DNA of 64,000 nt from Geitlerinema sp. S16. Lineage in GTDB: Bacteria; Cyanobacteriota; Cyanobacteriia; Cyanobacteriales; Geitlerinemataceae. The stretch covers positions 1 through 64,000 of the forward strand of contig JAABST010000015.1 in NCBI GenBank assembly GCA_011390275.1, in the 5' to 3' direction. This document shows, one piece after another, positions 9,395-17,953 of this stretch (within the stretch, counting starts at the first letter, position 1; each line of letters starts with the position of its first letter). The notes beneath the pieces are model-generated. The model worked only from the letters and a program-made list of their open reading frames with translations, did no database searches and was not told the origin of the DNA. The translations under genes and the position numbers were made by a program.

Positions 9395-9535
9395 GGGAGC
9401 ATCCCATTTGTGTCACCCTCACCCTAAATGCCTCTCCCAAGTCTGGAGAGGGACTTTGAATCGGTCTCCCCTTCTCCCTTTTTTGGGAGAAGGGGCTGGG
9501 GGATGAGGGGCAAGTTGCATAAACGGGATGCTCCC
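9395..9535. mobile_element. MITE, 141 bp, with 15-bp terminal inverted repeats and 8-bp target duplication
   Basis: The ends are GGGAGCATCCCATTT (left) and AAACGGGATGCTCCC (right), inverted with one mismatch. The element is flanked by a perfect direct repeat ATCTAAAG at 9387-9394 and 9536-9543, the expected target site duplication. Internally it contains nested palindromes rich in CTCTCCC and GGGAGAAGGGG, so the RNA would fold into a long hairpin. It encodes nothing and would need a transposase supplied in trans. Elements of this look are dispersed in many cyanobacterial genomes. Confidence 0.88.
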
Positions 9536-9929
9536 ATCTAAAGACTCTTTTCAAAGCATAGATAGAAGAACTTCAATAACTACTAAATACATCAAGTTAG
9601 GGATTAACTCAAAAAGAGATGGGTGACCCTAATTCTCATCAGGCTGATGTGTTAGCAGTGCGGAAGCATCTACTTTATGCAAGCTAAGCAATTTATTTAA
9701 AATTGTGCGCTAATCAATTTTTCAAGTTTGATTGTAGTTTTCCGATCTTCAATAAGCTGATATTAATTGCGATTCTCATAAAAAAAGTAGATGCTTTCAA
9801 GGTATTAGAAGTCTTACCGGACTAGGTCTATACGGAAAAATCTTCGTTCTCTCTTAATGAATTACGCGCTTCAGAATCTGACAAAGCCGCTTCAGATTCA
9901 CCAAAAAATAAGTCAAAAAGGAGATAAAA

Positions 9930-11054
9930 ATGATATTTACCAAGTCTAAAATCAGTGAACTTAGTGAGCCAGTTGTTAATCAAAAAACTTCATCAATGCA
10001 AGTTCCCTCTGGCTATGGGGTACTGATGCTAAAAATTTATCGTAATGTTCTTCCAAAAGTTAGTACATATTTAGAATTATGGAAGAAAGAAGCCGAACAA
10101 ATTCCTGATATTGAATTACGTCAACAAGCTTTATTGAGTATAAAAAATAAAACATTTCACTGCGAAGGCGGCTCTATCTATGGATTACTTGCGAAAGAAG
10201 ATATTGAGCCAACAATTCGCTTTATTGTTGCTTATCAAACCATTAGTGATTATTTAGATAATCTATGCGATCGTAGTACTTCTCTAGATCCAGAAGATTT
10301 TCGTTCTATCCATCAAGCTTGTTTAGACGCCTTGACGCCTGGTGCTGAATGTATTGACTACTACCAATTTCATCAAGAAAAAAATGATGGTGGCTATCTT
10401 GTTAAACTCGTAAAAACTTGTCAAAGTGTCTTGAAAAGTTTGCCATCCTACGCAAAAATTGCTCCCTGCTTACATGAACTAGCTGATTATTATTGCGATT
10501 TACAAGTTCATAAACACGTCAAAATTCAGGAACGAATTCCTCGCTTAAAAACTTGGTTTGAAGAACATCGACACCAAGTTCCCGAAATGAAGTGGTATGA
10601 ATTTTCAGCCTGTACGGGTTCAACATTAGGAATTTTCTGTCTTGTTGCTTATGGCTGGGATCGAAATTTTTCTAAAGAACTAGCTGTAAAGGTTAAAAAT
10701 AGTTACTTCCCTTGGGTTCAAGGACTTCATATTCTACTTGACTATTTTATTGATCAAGAAGAAGACCGAATAGGTGGTGACTTGAATTTTTGTACTTATT
10801 ATAATAGTCAAAAAGAAATATCTGAGCGATTCCTTTATTTTTTAAAAAAGGCGGATCAGGCTGTTTCTCAGTTACCCAATAAACAATTTCATCTGATGAT
10901 TAATCGAGCTTTGCTAGGTGTTTATCTAGCTGACAAAAAAGTTAATGAACAGGTAGATGTTAAAAAAACGGCTAAACAAATTCTACGTTTATGCGGTGGT
11001 TCATCCCTCTTTTTTCTTTGGAATGGTCTAATTATGGCTCGAATTCGACATTGA
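9930..11054 (+). CDS. Tetraprenyl-beta-curcumene synthase family terpene synthase (YtpB/DUF2600)
   Basis: 374 residues of the large-terpene-synthase family first known from Bacillus YtpB, which cyclises long linear prenyl diphosphates to C35 tetraprenyl-beta-curcumene. Features: DYLDNLCDRST, the atypical Asp-rich metal motif near residue 108; CIDYYQFHQEKNDGGYL; MKWYEFSACTGSTLGIF; and HILLDYFIDQEEDRIGGDLNF near residue 270, a second Asp/Glu-rich segment. The start at 9930 is supported by AAAAAGGAG. Codon use is strongly AT-rich, unlike the genes after 11 kb, which suggests transfer. No prenyl diphosphate synthase or squalene-hopene cyclase lies nearby to show the substrate or next step. The product is inferred, not known. 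Confidence 0.85.
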   Translation: MIFTKSKISELSEPVVNQKTSSMQVPSGYGVLMLKIYRNVLPKVSTYLELWKKEAEQIPDIELRQQALLSIKNKTFHCEGGSIYGLLAKEDIEPTIRFIVAYQTISDYLDNLCDRSTSLDPEDFRSIHQACLDALTPGAECIDYYQFHQEKNDGGYLVKLVKTCQSVLKSLPSYAKIAPCLHELADYYCDLQVHKHVKIQERIPRLKTWFEEHRHQVPEMKWYEFSACTGSTLGIFCLVAYGWDRNFSKELAVKVKNSYFPWVQGLHILLDYFIDQEEDRIGGDLNFCTYYNSQKEISERFLYFLKKADQAVSQLPNKQFHLMINRALLGVYLADKKVNEQVDVKKTAKQILRLCGGSSLFFLWNGLIMARIRH

Positions 11055-11171
11055 CGAATAGTTACGCTCTAAGTACAGGACAAAAAACGTCAACCGCGCC
11101 AACTCTAACGCAATCGAGACGGTAAGGATAGGGCAAAAGGATAGAGCGATCTGTTGATCGTGCCAGATTCT

Positions 11172-11227
11172 GCAACCAACAACAATCAACCAACAACAAC
11201 CAACAACAATCAACTAACAACAATCAA
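11172..11227. repeat. Short tandem repeat of CAACCAA / CAACAAT heptamers
   Basis: About eight imperfect heptamers (CAACCAA, CAACAAT, CAACAAC) in a row in the space between terpene synthase and carotenoid oxygenase genes. It resembles the short tandemly repeated repetitive sequences common in filamentous cyanobacteria. It also marks the sharp change from AT-rich to GC-rich DNA. Confidence 0.8.
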
Positions 11228-11335
11228 AGATCAGCAACGTAATGACGATGCGCCTCGCCGAACGCGCTGCGATCGCTAAGTATCGATCGCAGCGCGTTCG
11301 CCCTGCCCTAGTGTCACGTGTACCCCACCAAACCG

Positions 11336-12877
11336 CTACACCGCCGGAGCCCAACAACCATGAAAGCCCATCGGCACAACACCCGGTAAACCCAAGCGAC
11401 ACACCGGCTCATCCGCCAGCCGATCGGCAGCATAAACCCAAACCTCGCTACGATGTGCCTCGCAGTCGTACACCACCGTCACAATCCAGCCCCGATCGCG
11501 ATCATCGAGATCCGGCGCGTAGGTCGGCTCGATCGCGTAACGATGCGCCCCTAGATCCGCCACCACCATCTCGCCCGTCTGGCGATCGAAACAGGCGATC
11601 GTACTCCACAGATCGCGGGCAATATCGCAGCCCGGACGAAACGCCGACATATACGTCCGTCGCGCATAGCGCCCCACCACCTCCGGCGCGACGATCGGAA
11701 ACTCGCCGCAGGTATCCGCCAGCGGATAACTTTCGAGCATTTGCCCCGTCTGCGGATCGATGCGGAACTGCCATAGCATCCCCGGTGCGGCGGTGTTGGG
11801 ATTGAGTAACCCCACCTCTTGCAAATAACGATTCGTCGAAAAATCGTCGTAGCGCACCATGTCGCCAACGATCGCCCCCGACGCATCCACATAGCCATTG
11901 CCGAAATGCCAGCTATAAAACGGATCGGTTTCTCCCCGTGACACCACCTCTAGGGTTTCGCGATCAATTACCAGGATTTTCGTGCCAAGCGTCGGCTTCC
12001 AGCGTAGGGAATCACCGAAACAGGTTTGATTGGCGAAGAGCGGAAAAATATCGAGGCGAACCGGCGCGACAAAAAAGACGAGATATTGCCCCGCGAGCAA
12101 ACAATCGTGGATCAGCGGCAGGCAGCCCAGCGGGACTTTGGTTTGATGCTGAATCCGACCTTGGCGATCGCTGCGATAGATATTGAGGTGGGTTCGCAGG
12201 CCGTAGGTCACTCCGAAGTTAAAGATTTCGCCCGTCTCTGGATCGCGTTTGTAGTGCGCCGCGTAGGGCTGATTGTCGGCTAGCACCTCGAAATTATCCT
12301 GGCCGCGTGTTTCGAGGGTGACCGGATCGAGGGCGTAGGGATGACCCTGTTCCCACAGCGCCAGGATGCGATCGGGCAGTGCGAGGACGGATGTATTCGC
12401 CGGATGCCGCAGCCGATCGCGAATCGGCTTGGGTGCGATCGCGATCGCCGTTTCGGGGATTGTCATGCCGTAACTGCCCTGCGTCCAGGTATCCATCGCT
12501 TCATCCGTGACGTATGCCTTCGTGCGGACAAACCGATAGGCCGCGCGGGCTGATCTGCCGTCAAACGTCACGCCTAAAACAGCCCCGTCCCCGTCAAACC
12601 AATGTCCCGCCCACCGATCGCCGCGTTGCAGCCGAGCGGGGCCGTTGCGATAGAGCGAACCGCGCAGACCGGGCGGCAAGGCTCCGGCGATCGGTGTGAT
12701 TGGGGTTGAGGCAAACTCGCGGGCGGGGCAGGCGAGGGCTTGGCTCCAGGATCGTTGGGGGAATGGTTGGGTTAAGTTTGGGGAAGGGTTGGCTGGATCT
12801 GGGATTTGGGGTTGTTTTGGGGGTGGTGGGGAGGTCGAGAACGATGTATCCGGTGAGGTGAAGAAGGCGGTAGTCAT
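11336..12877 (-). CDS. Carotenoid oxygenase (RPE65/CCD family)
   Basis: Non-heme iron enzyme that cleaves carotenoids or apocarotenoids. 513 residues, close to the cyanobacterial apocarotenoid oxygenase length. The four iron-ligand histidines are all visible in context: AHYKRDPETGEIFNFG, PLIHDCLL, WHFGNGY and MGFHGCW near the C-terminus. The N-terminal 40 residues are a proline-rich, low-complexity extension; conserved sequence begins at LPPGLRGSLYRNGP. GHWFDGDGAV is a family signature. It is a single gene; the CoaX gene upstream is also on this strand but 147 bases away. Substrate and cleavage site cannot be read from sequence. Confidence 0.92.
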   Translation of the reverse strand: MTTAFFTSPDTSFSTSPPPPKQPQIPDPANPSPNLTQPFPQRSWSQALACPAREFASTPITPIAGALPPGLRGSLYRNGPARLQRGDRWAGHWFDGDGAVLGVTFDGRSARAAYRFVRTKAYVTDEAMDTWTQGSYGMTIPETAIAIAPKPIRDRLRHPANTSVLALPDRILALWEQGHPYALDPVTLETRGQDNFEVLADNQPYAAHYKRDPETGEIFNFGVTYGLRTHLNIYRSDRQGRIQHQTKVPLGCLPLIHDCLLAGQYLVFFVAPVRLDIFPLFANQTCFGDSLRWKPTLGTKILVIDRETLEVVSRGETDPFYSWHFGNGYVDASGAIVGDMVRYDDFSTNRYLQEVGLLNPNTAAPGMLWQFRIDPQTGQMLESYPLADTCGEFPIVAPEVVGRYARRTYMSAFRPGCDIARDLWSTIACFDRQTGEMVVADLGAHRYAIEPTYAPDLDDRDRGWIVTVVYDCEAHRSEVWVYAADRLADEPVCRLGLPGVVPMGFHGCWAPAV

Positions 12878-13024
12878 GGTGGATTGAGGAAGATGGTGAA
12901 CTTACAGCGTGTCGCCAAACTCAAGCGGGGCTTACGTTTCATGCAAGAGCAAGACGCCTGAGATTTGAGATGGATCGGCAGATCTGACCCAAGAGGTAGA
13001 CCCCGATCCGAAGCTGTATTCGCC

Positions 13025-14200
13025 TTACCAACCATCGCCGCTCATATCCGGAGAGTGAGGTTTTTGCGCGATCGCATCCAGGGTGGCGATCATGCCCCAG
13101 ATGATCGCCTCGGGAATGATGATCGTCCGGGTGCGTTCATACTCGCTCAGGAGACGCCCATCGCGTTCGTGGACATGCTGACGGACGGCAACCTCGATGG
13201 CGATCGCATCGCCCCCGGTAATCGCCACGATCGCCGCCGGGTAACGCCGTCGCCAATCGGTAATAAAATCCCAGGCGATCGCCCCGATCGCCCGATGAAT
13301 GCCAGAATCGATCGCGCCCAGCGTCTCCCGCGCCCAGCGTGTCGCCGAAAAAGGCCGTATGGCCGCGTTGCTCTCAAAGGCGGATCGCACGGCGGATAAT
13401 TGCGCGGTCTGTTGCCCGAGACTGCGGTATTGCAGCCCCATTCCCGGTAAAATCGCCCCGCCGATCAAGATACCCATCGCCGAAGTCGGTTCCGGAGCCT
13501 CGCTGGGTCGATCGCAAGTCTCCTCAGAAATCGTCCGCGCGGAGCTTGAAAATCCCGTAAACGTGAGCGCTGTGCCGCCATCAATCGTCAAACAGGGAAA
13601 CCCCAAGCGTTGACCGACCCCAAGCCCTGCCAAGGCGCGATCGATCCCCAGCGTGGGATAAAGACCCGCCAGCGGAATATCGGCTAAACTCAAAATGCGG
13701 TATGGATAGGCCGAGCGATCGAGCCACGTTCGCCAAAGATCGGTTTGGTGCGGAACGACGGACGCGATCACGATCGGGACGAGGGGAGATGTGGGCTGAG
13801 GTCGGCTCTCGTGGGTTGAGGAATATTTGGGGTTCGGACTCGTCGAAAATTCAGGGTGATCGCGGATTTCTGTTGGCGCAGTCTCAGAGGCTTGGAGTGA
13901 GCTGGTGACTGAGCTAGAAGAGTTCGGTGATGTGTTGAGAGCTGCTGTCTGGGGGGACTTCGTGCGGCGATATTTTTGAGATCGGTACTGAAGGTCGTGT
14001 AAAACATCACCATCAAAATCATGGGAGGTGAGGTGAGGTGCTTCCCACATCGCGCAGATGCCGTGATGTTCGATATAGGCCCAATGCGATCGAGTGTTAC
14101 CGATACAGAGCGCAAACCAAGCGGGCGGCATCTGATCGGGAAACTCATCAGCGCTGTCCGAGTGGGATCGCGATCGGTCAGGGAAAGGAAAATCGAACAC
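13025..14200 (-). CDS. coaX: Type III pantothenate kinase
   Basis: Catalyses the first step of coenzyme A synthesis, ATP-dependent phosphorylation of pantothenate. Motifs: ALCIGNTRSHWA near residue 31 (cyanobacterial form of the phosphate-binding DxGNT), YPTLGIDRALAGLG near residue 181, TIDGGTALTF (about 206-215), GGAILPGMGLQYRSL. At 391 residues it is about 130 longer than usual. The excess is a Ser/Thr/Pro-rich insertion (about 80-140) between the first two motifs and a second one of about 25 residues after TALTF. Both look unstructured. The start is uncertain: the first 25 residues (SRSHSDSADEFPDQ) are not conserved and a later start is possible. Confidence 0.88.
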   Translation of the reverse strand: MFDFPFPDRSRSHSDSADEFPDQMPPAWFALCIGNTRSHWAYIEHHGICAMWEAPHLTSHDFDGDVLHDLQYRSQKYRRTKSPQTAALNTSPNSSSSVTSSLQASETAPTEIRDHPEFSTSPNPKYSSTHESRPQPTSPLVPIVIASVVPHQTDLWRTWLDRSAYPYRILSLADIPLAGLYPTLGIDRALAGLGVGQRLGFPCLTIDGGTALTFTGFSSSARTISEETCDRPSEAPEPTSAMGILIGGAILPGMGLQYRSLGQQTAQLSAVRSAFESNAAIRPFSATRWARETLGAIDSGIHRAIGAIAWDFITDWRRRYPAAIVAITGGDAIAIEVAVRQHVHERDGRLLSEYERTRTIIIPEAIIWGMIATLDAIAQKPHSPDMSGDGW

Positions 14201-14563
14201 AGAAATTAGGAGAAATCAGAGTAACGGCATGGGAAAAGAGAAAAGTTAAGTCTTGTTCGCCAGGACTTAGCCAAAATGGGTTAGAAGTCCGATTGCTCGT
14301 ATTGTCTTGAAAGCGAGAACGGCGACGGCTCGTTCAGATATCGGACTTCTGCGTCAATCCTGTAAGCGTTAGGACTTGTTAGCACCACATGACGACGGCT
14401 TCAGGGCAGGATGCTTCAACTTTCAGGCTCGATCGCAGCAACACCCGGAAAAAACTGACGATCGAGGCTAAATATCTTTATCGTATAGAGAGGAATGATC
14501 TTCCCCCTCACGTTTCAATCACGCTGGTCTAGTCATTTCGATGTAGATGCATCTGCTATTTAG
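14201..14563. other. Intergenic region between divergent coaX and sensor kinase
   Basis: It contains inverted-repeat arms (14283-14350, separate entry) and a small hairpin TAAGTC/GACTTA just before them. No ORF was found. Promoters for both divergent genes should be here; I cannot point to a convincing one. Confidence 0.5.
14283..14350. repeat. Diverged AGAAGTCCGA inverted repeat with long loop
   Basis: Arms AGAAGTCCGAT and ATCGGACTTCT (11 bp) enclose about 46 bases that hold a further inverted pair GAACG/CGTTC. The arms are the same sequence as the compact hairpins at 17901 and 21789. Confidence 0.7.
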
Positions 14564-17500
14564 GTGTACTCGCTGTCTACACCTCCGTCCGTAAAGCGAC
14601 GGCTCTGTTTTCAATTCTTCTTGCCCAATCGACTGCTCGATCGAATCCTTCCAAACTCACGATTCTTGACTTCCACCCCTAAATCTGTTCTGACTCCACT
14701 GCACGTGTCTAACCCCATCGATCCTTCTAACCTCATACCTTCGACCCTCGATTCGCTTGACCTTGAACGCAAGCTCGAAATGGTGGAGTTGATTAACGAG
14801 ATCAATATCAGTATTGCCAACGCAATCAAGCTCGATGATGTGTTGAGCATTGCGTGTAAAGCTTTAGGGCGGGTGTTGCGTTGCGATCGCGTTTCGATTC
14901 TCGTGCGCGATTCCCCACAGGATGAGACCCTGCTGGCCCGTGGTGAGCATCTACGCGGCCACTACCCATCTCAATTGGGCTTAGCGGTGCCGATCGCCCG
15001 CAATCCGCACCTGAAAGCCCTGATCGATCAACCGGAGCAGGTTTTAACTGTACAGGATTTTCTCCAGTTTCCAGGTCTGGACGAGGAGGTGATCGAGACC
15101 GTCAAAATGCTGCGAATCAAGTCGATGATGGCAGCGGCGACCTGCTACCGCAATGAGGTCAATGGCGTTGTCGGGGTGCATCAGTGTGATCATATGCGGG
15201 AGTGGCAAGTCTGGGAGCAGCAGCTACTAGAGGGGGTCTCGCGTCAGCTCGGCATTGCGATCGGTCAGGCGCAGCTCTACGAGGCGACCCGTAACGCCGC
15301 GCTGCAAGAGTCGCTGATGCGGCGTGTGAGCGATCGCATTCGATCAAGTTCGGATCTGAATGAAATTCTCCAAACGGCTGTGGATGGGGCGCGGACGCTG
15401 ATCCGAGCCGATCGCATGGCGATCTATAAGTTCCAGCGGGGCTGGAAAGGTCGGGTGGTGGTCGAGGATGTCGCGACGCCGTGGTCTTCGGTGCTGGGTG
15501 ATATCGGTGCGGATGATTGTTTTGCGGGTCAGTATGCCGAGCTATATCGCAACGGACGGATTCGGGCGATCGACGATATTGAGACGGATGAAAAGCTCGA
15601 TGCCTGTCACGTTGATTTTTTGCGATCGCTTCAGGTGCGATCCAATCTAATTGTCCCGATCACCCTCAAGCTGGACAGCGAGCTGGGCAATCCGCTGACG
15701 CCCAACACCACAAAAAACGATACGGACGAACGCCTGTGGGGGTTGTTGATCGCCCACCAATGCGATCGGCCTCGCCGTTGGCACAACCGAGATATCCAGC
15801 TTTTAAGCCAGCTTTCGGGTCAGATTGCGATCGCCCTGCGCCAAATTGAACTCGATGCCCAGATTAAATCCCAGGCACGCCGCGAGCGGATGCTGCGTCA
15901 CACGATCGCTCAAATTCGCGGCAGTTTTGATCTCTCGGCGATTTTACAAACCGCCGCAACGTCAATTCGCGAGCTACTCGGCAGTAGCCGCGTCACGGTT
16001 TATCGCTTTCGTGACGATCTCGATGGCGATGTGGTGGTTGAGTCGGTGGCTCAGGAGTCTTGGTCTATTCTCAACCGTCAGATTCGTGATAATTGCTTCG
16101 CTCAACCCAGCGCTGAGAAATACCTAACGGGCGCTGTGCGGTCGATTGATGACATTTTTAATGCGCCCAAGCTGGATGAATGTCATCGGCGTTTTTTGAT
16201 TGATCTTGACGTGAAAGCCTACGCGATCGCGCCGCTCATCATCCGGCCACAACCCCGTGACGAGGATCAACGGATGTGTTCCGATCCCGACGGACTGCCG
16301 TCGGAGATGTGCGGAGACGGCCTAAAGCTCTGGGGTTTGGCGATCGTCCATGAATGCGTCAGTCCTCGCTCTTGGCAATCGGAAGACCTCTCGCTGTTGC
16401 GCCAGGTGGCCGACCAAATGTCGATCGCGATCCAGCAAACTACGCTTTACGATCGCGCCCGCGCCCGCGCCCGACGGGAACGCGCCCTCCGTCAGTCGAT
16501 CGCCCAAATCCGTAGCTCGCTGGATTTACCCGCCAGCCTGCAAGCGGCGACGGATAGCGTGTTGTCGGTGTTGGAGGCCGATCGGGTGACGGTGTATCAG
16601 TTTGATGACAGTTGGGATGGCCGGGTGGTGGTGGAGTCGGTGTCACGTCCGCAATGGTCGGTGTTAAACCAGGATGTGAGCGACAATTGTTTTAAGCAGG
16701 ATTCTGCCCAGCTTTACCGCGACGGGCGGATTCGTACGATCTGCGACATTCATGCCGATCCGGCTCTGGATGATTGCCACCGCGCTTTTCTGGAAGGATT
16801 GCCCACCCGTGCTAGCGCGATCGTTGGGGTGGTGGTGAATGTCAACCGTGATGGTGAGCAGGCCGATGATCTCGAACGGGCGTGGTTGTGGGGTTTGCTG
16901 ATTGTGCATCAGTGCGAAATGCCGCGCCGCTGGACTCAGGGCGAGACGGATATGTTGCGCCAAATTGCGGATCAGGTGGCGATCGCGATTCAGCAATCGA
17001 CGCTTTACGATCGCACCCGAGTCCAAGCTGAGGAGCTTCAGGAAACCCTCGATCAGTTACGCAACACCCAGGAGCAACTCCTCCGTAGCGAAAAACTTTC
17101 GAGTCTGGGCAAGATGGCCGGGGGAGTTGCCCATGAGATTAATAATGCGAATAATTTCATCTTTGCGAATCTGCACCATGCTCGCAGCTATGTGGAAGAT
17201 TTGATCCTGGCGCTGGAGCAGGCGGATGGGGAGACCGCGATCGAGGTCAAGGATGAGATTGATTTTCCCTACATTCAAGAGGATTTTCCCAAGCTATTAG
17301 CATCGATCGAGTCGGGCAGTGAGCGGATTAAAAAGATTGTCGATGCGCTCCAGCAGTTCAACAATAGCGATCGAACGGAATTACAAATCATCCGCCTGTC
17401 GGACTGTCTCGAAAGCTGTTTGAACGATCGCCGATCGCGTCTTACCCAGATTCGCGTGACCAAAATCTTTCAGCCGCTGCCCTGTGTTGAATGCAACCCC

Positions 17501-17872
17501 GCACAGATCGAACGTGCGTTTGGTAGCATCCTCGACAATGCGATCGACGCAATTGATGCGATCAATCCAATCAGCGCTAAACCCAAGACCGAAGAGATCC
17601 AGGACAGCGGTGAAATTACCATCACCCTGAATGATCACGATGGTTGGGTTGAACTGAGCGTTACGGATAACGGGATCGGCATTGCCGAACGCGATCGCCC
17701 TCGCATTTTTGATCCGTTTTTTACGACGAAAGACGTGGGCGGCGGTACGGGTTTGGGGTTAACGACGGCGTATCAGATTTTGGTGGAAGGTCATGGCGGC
17801 AGAATTGATGCCGATACGAATCAGGGTCGGGGAACGACGATTGTGGTGTCGTTGCCGGTGTCGCAGATGTAA
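14564..17872 (+). CDS. Soluble sensor histidine kinase with four GAF domains, three of them cyanobacteriochrome-like
   Basis: 1102 residues: GAF1 (about 75-240) is ordinary; GAF2 (255-425), GAF3 (440-620) and GAF4 (635-810) resemble cyanobacteriochromes. Each has a DXCF motif (DDCF C319, DNCF C511, DNCF C709) and a canonical Cys-His (C348, C540, C738), always 29 residues apart, followed by LWGLLIAHQC..PRRW-type sequence. Then a short coil, a dimerisation/phosphorylation segment with HEINNANNFI (the usual Pro after HEINN is Ala), N box ILDNAIDAID, DNGIGI, FFTTKDVGGGTGLGL. No membrane segment. It should sense light through bilins and phosphorylate an unlinked regulator. The GTG start at 14564 is doubtful; conserved sequence begins near residue 68. 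Confidence 0.88.
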   Translation: MYSLSTPPSVKRRLCFQFFLPNRLLDRILPNSRFLTSTPKSVLTPLHVSNPIDPSNLIPSTLDSLDLERKLEMVELINEINISIANAIKLDDVLSIACKALGRVLRCDRVSILVRDSPQDETLLARGEHLRGHYPSQLGLAVPIARNPHLKALIDQPEQVLTVQDFLQFPGLDEEVIETVKMLRIKSMMAAATCYRNEVNGVVGVHQCDHMREWQVWEQQLLEGVSRQLGIAIGQAQLYEATRNAALQESLMRRVSDRIRSSSDLNEILQTAVDGARTLIRADRMAIYKFQRGWKGRVVVEDVATPWSSVLGDIGADDCFAGQYAELYRNGRIRAIDDIETDEKLDACHVDFLRSLQVRSNLIVPITLKLDSELGNPLTPNTTKNDTDERLWGLLIAHQCDRPRRWHNRDIQLLSQLSGQIAIALRQIELDAQIKSQARRERMLRHTIAQIRGSFDLSAILQTAATSIRELLGSSRVTVYRFRDDLDGDVVVESVAQESWSILNRQIRDNCFAQPSAEKYLTGAVRSIDDIFNAPKLDECHRRFLIDLDVKAYAIAPLIIRPQPRDEDQRMCSDPDGLPSEMCGDGLKLWGLAIVHECVSPRSWQSEDLSLLRQVADQMSIAIQQTTLYDRARARARRERALRQSIAQIRSSLDLPASLQAATDSVLSVLEADRVTVYQFDDSWDGRVVVESVSRPQWSVLNQDVSDNCFKQDSAQLYRDGRIRTICDIHADPALDDCHRAFLEGLPTRASAIVGVVVNVNRDGEQADDLERAWLWGLLIVHQCEMPRRWTQGETDMLRQIADQVAIAIQQSTLYDRTRVQAEELQETLDQLRNTQEQLLRSEKLSSLGKMAGGVAHEINNANNFIFANLHHARSYVEDLILALEQADGETAIEVKDEIDFPYIQEDFPKLLASIESGSERIKKIVDALQQFNNSDRTELQIIRLSDCLESCLNDRRSRLTQIRVTKIFQPLPCVECNPAQIERAFGSILDNAIDAIDAINPISAKPKTEEIQDSGEITITLNDHDGWVELSVTDNGIGIAERDRPRIFDPFFTTKDVGGGTGLGLTTAYQILVEGHGGRIDADTNQGRGTTIVVSLPVSQM

Positions 17873-17900
17873 CCCCAGAACTCTGGGTTCTCTCCCGCCC

Positions 17901-17933
17901 AGAAGTCCGAGTTCTTGGAGAATTCGGACTTCT
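17901..17933. terminator. AGAAGTCCGA hairpin between convergent genes
   Basis: 15-bp stem AGAAGTCCGAGTTCT / AGAATTCGGACTTCT with a TGG loop and one G-T mismatch. It lies between the ends of the sensor kinase (+) and the RTX gene (-), so it may end transcription in both directions. It has no T-run and belongs to a repeat family, so repeat is the alternative reading. Confidence 0.65.
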
Positions 17934-17953
17934 GGCACGCTTCGGATTTGCGG

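Larger units (their letters stand above)
9288..9929. other. Gene-less AT-rich region containing the MITE
   Basis: 640 bases between DUF302 and the terpene synthase. It holds leader repeat copy B, the MITE with target duplications, and then about 390 bases in which I see no ORF. The terpene synthase promoter should lie here; its start at 9930 has a good AAAGGAG about 10 bases upstream. Confidence 0.6.

Noticed and set aside
12965..13613. Plus-strand ORFs opposite coaX
   Set aside because: Shadow frames caused by high GC; the minus-strand frame carries the pantothenate kinase motifs.
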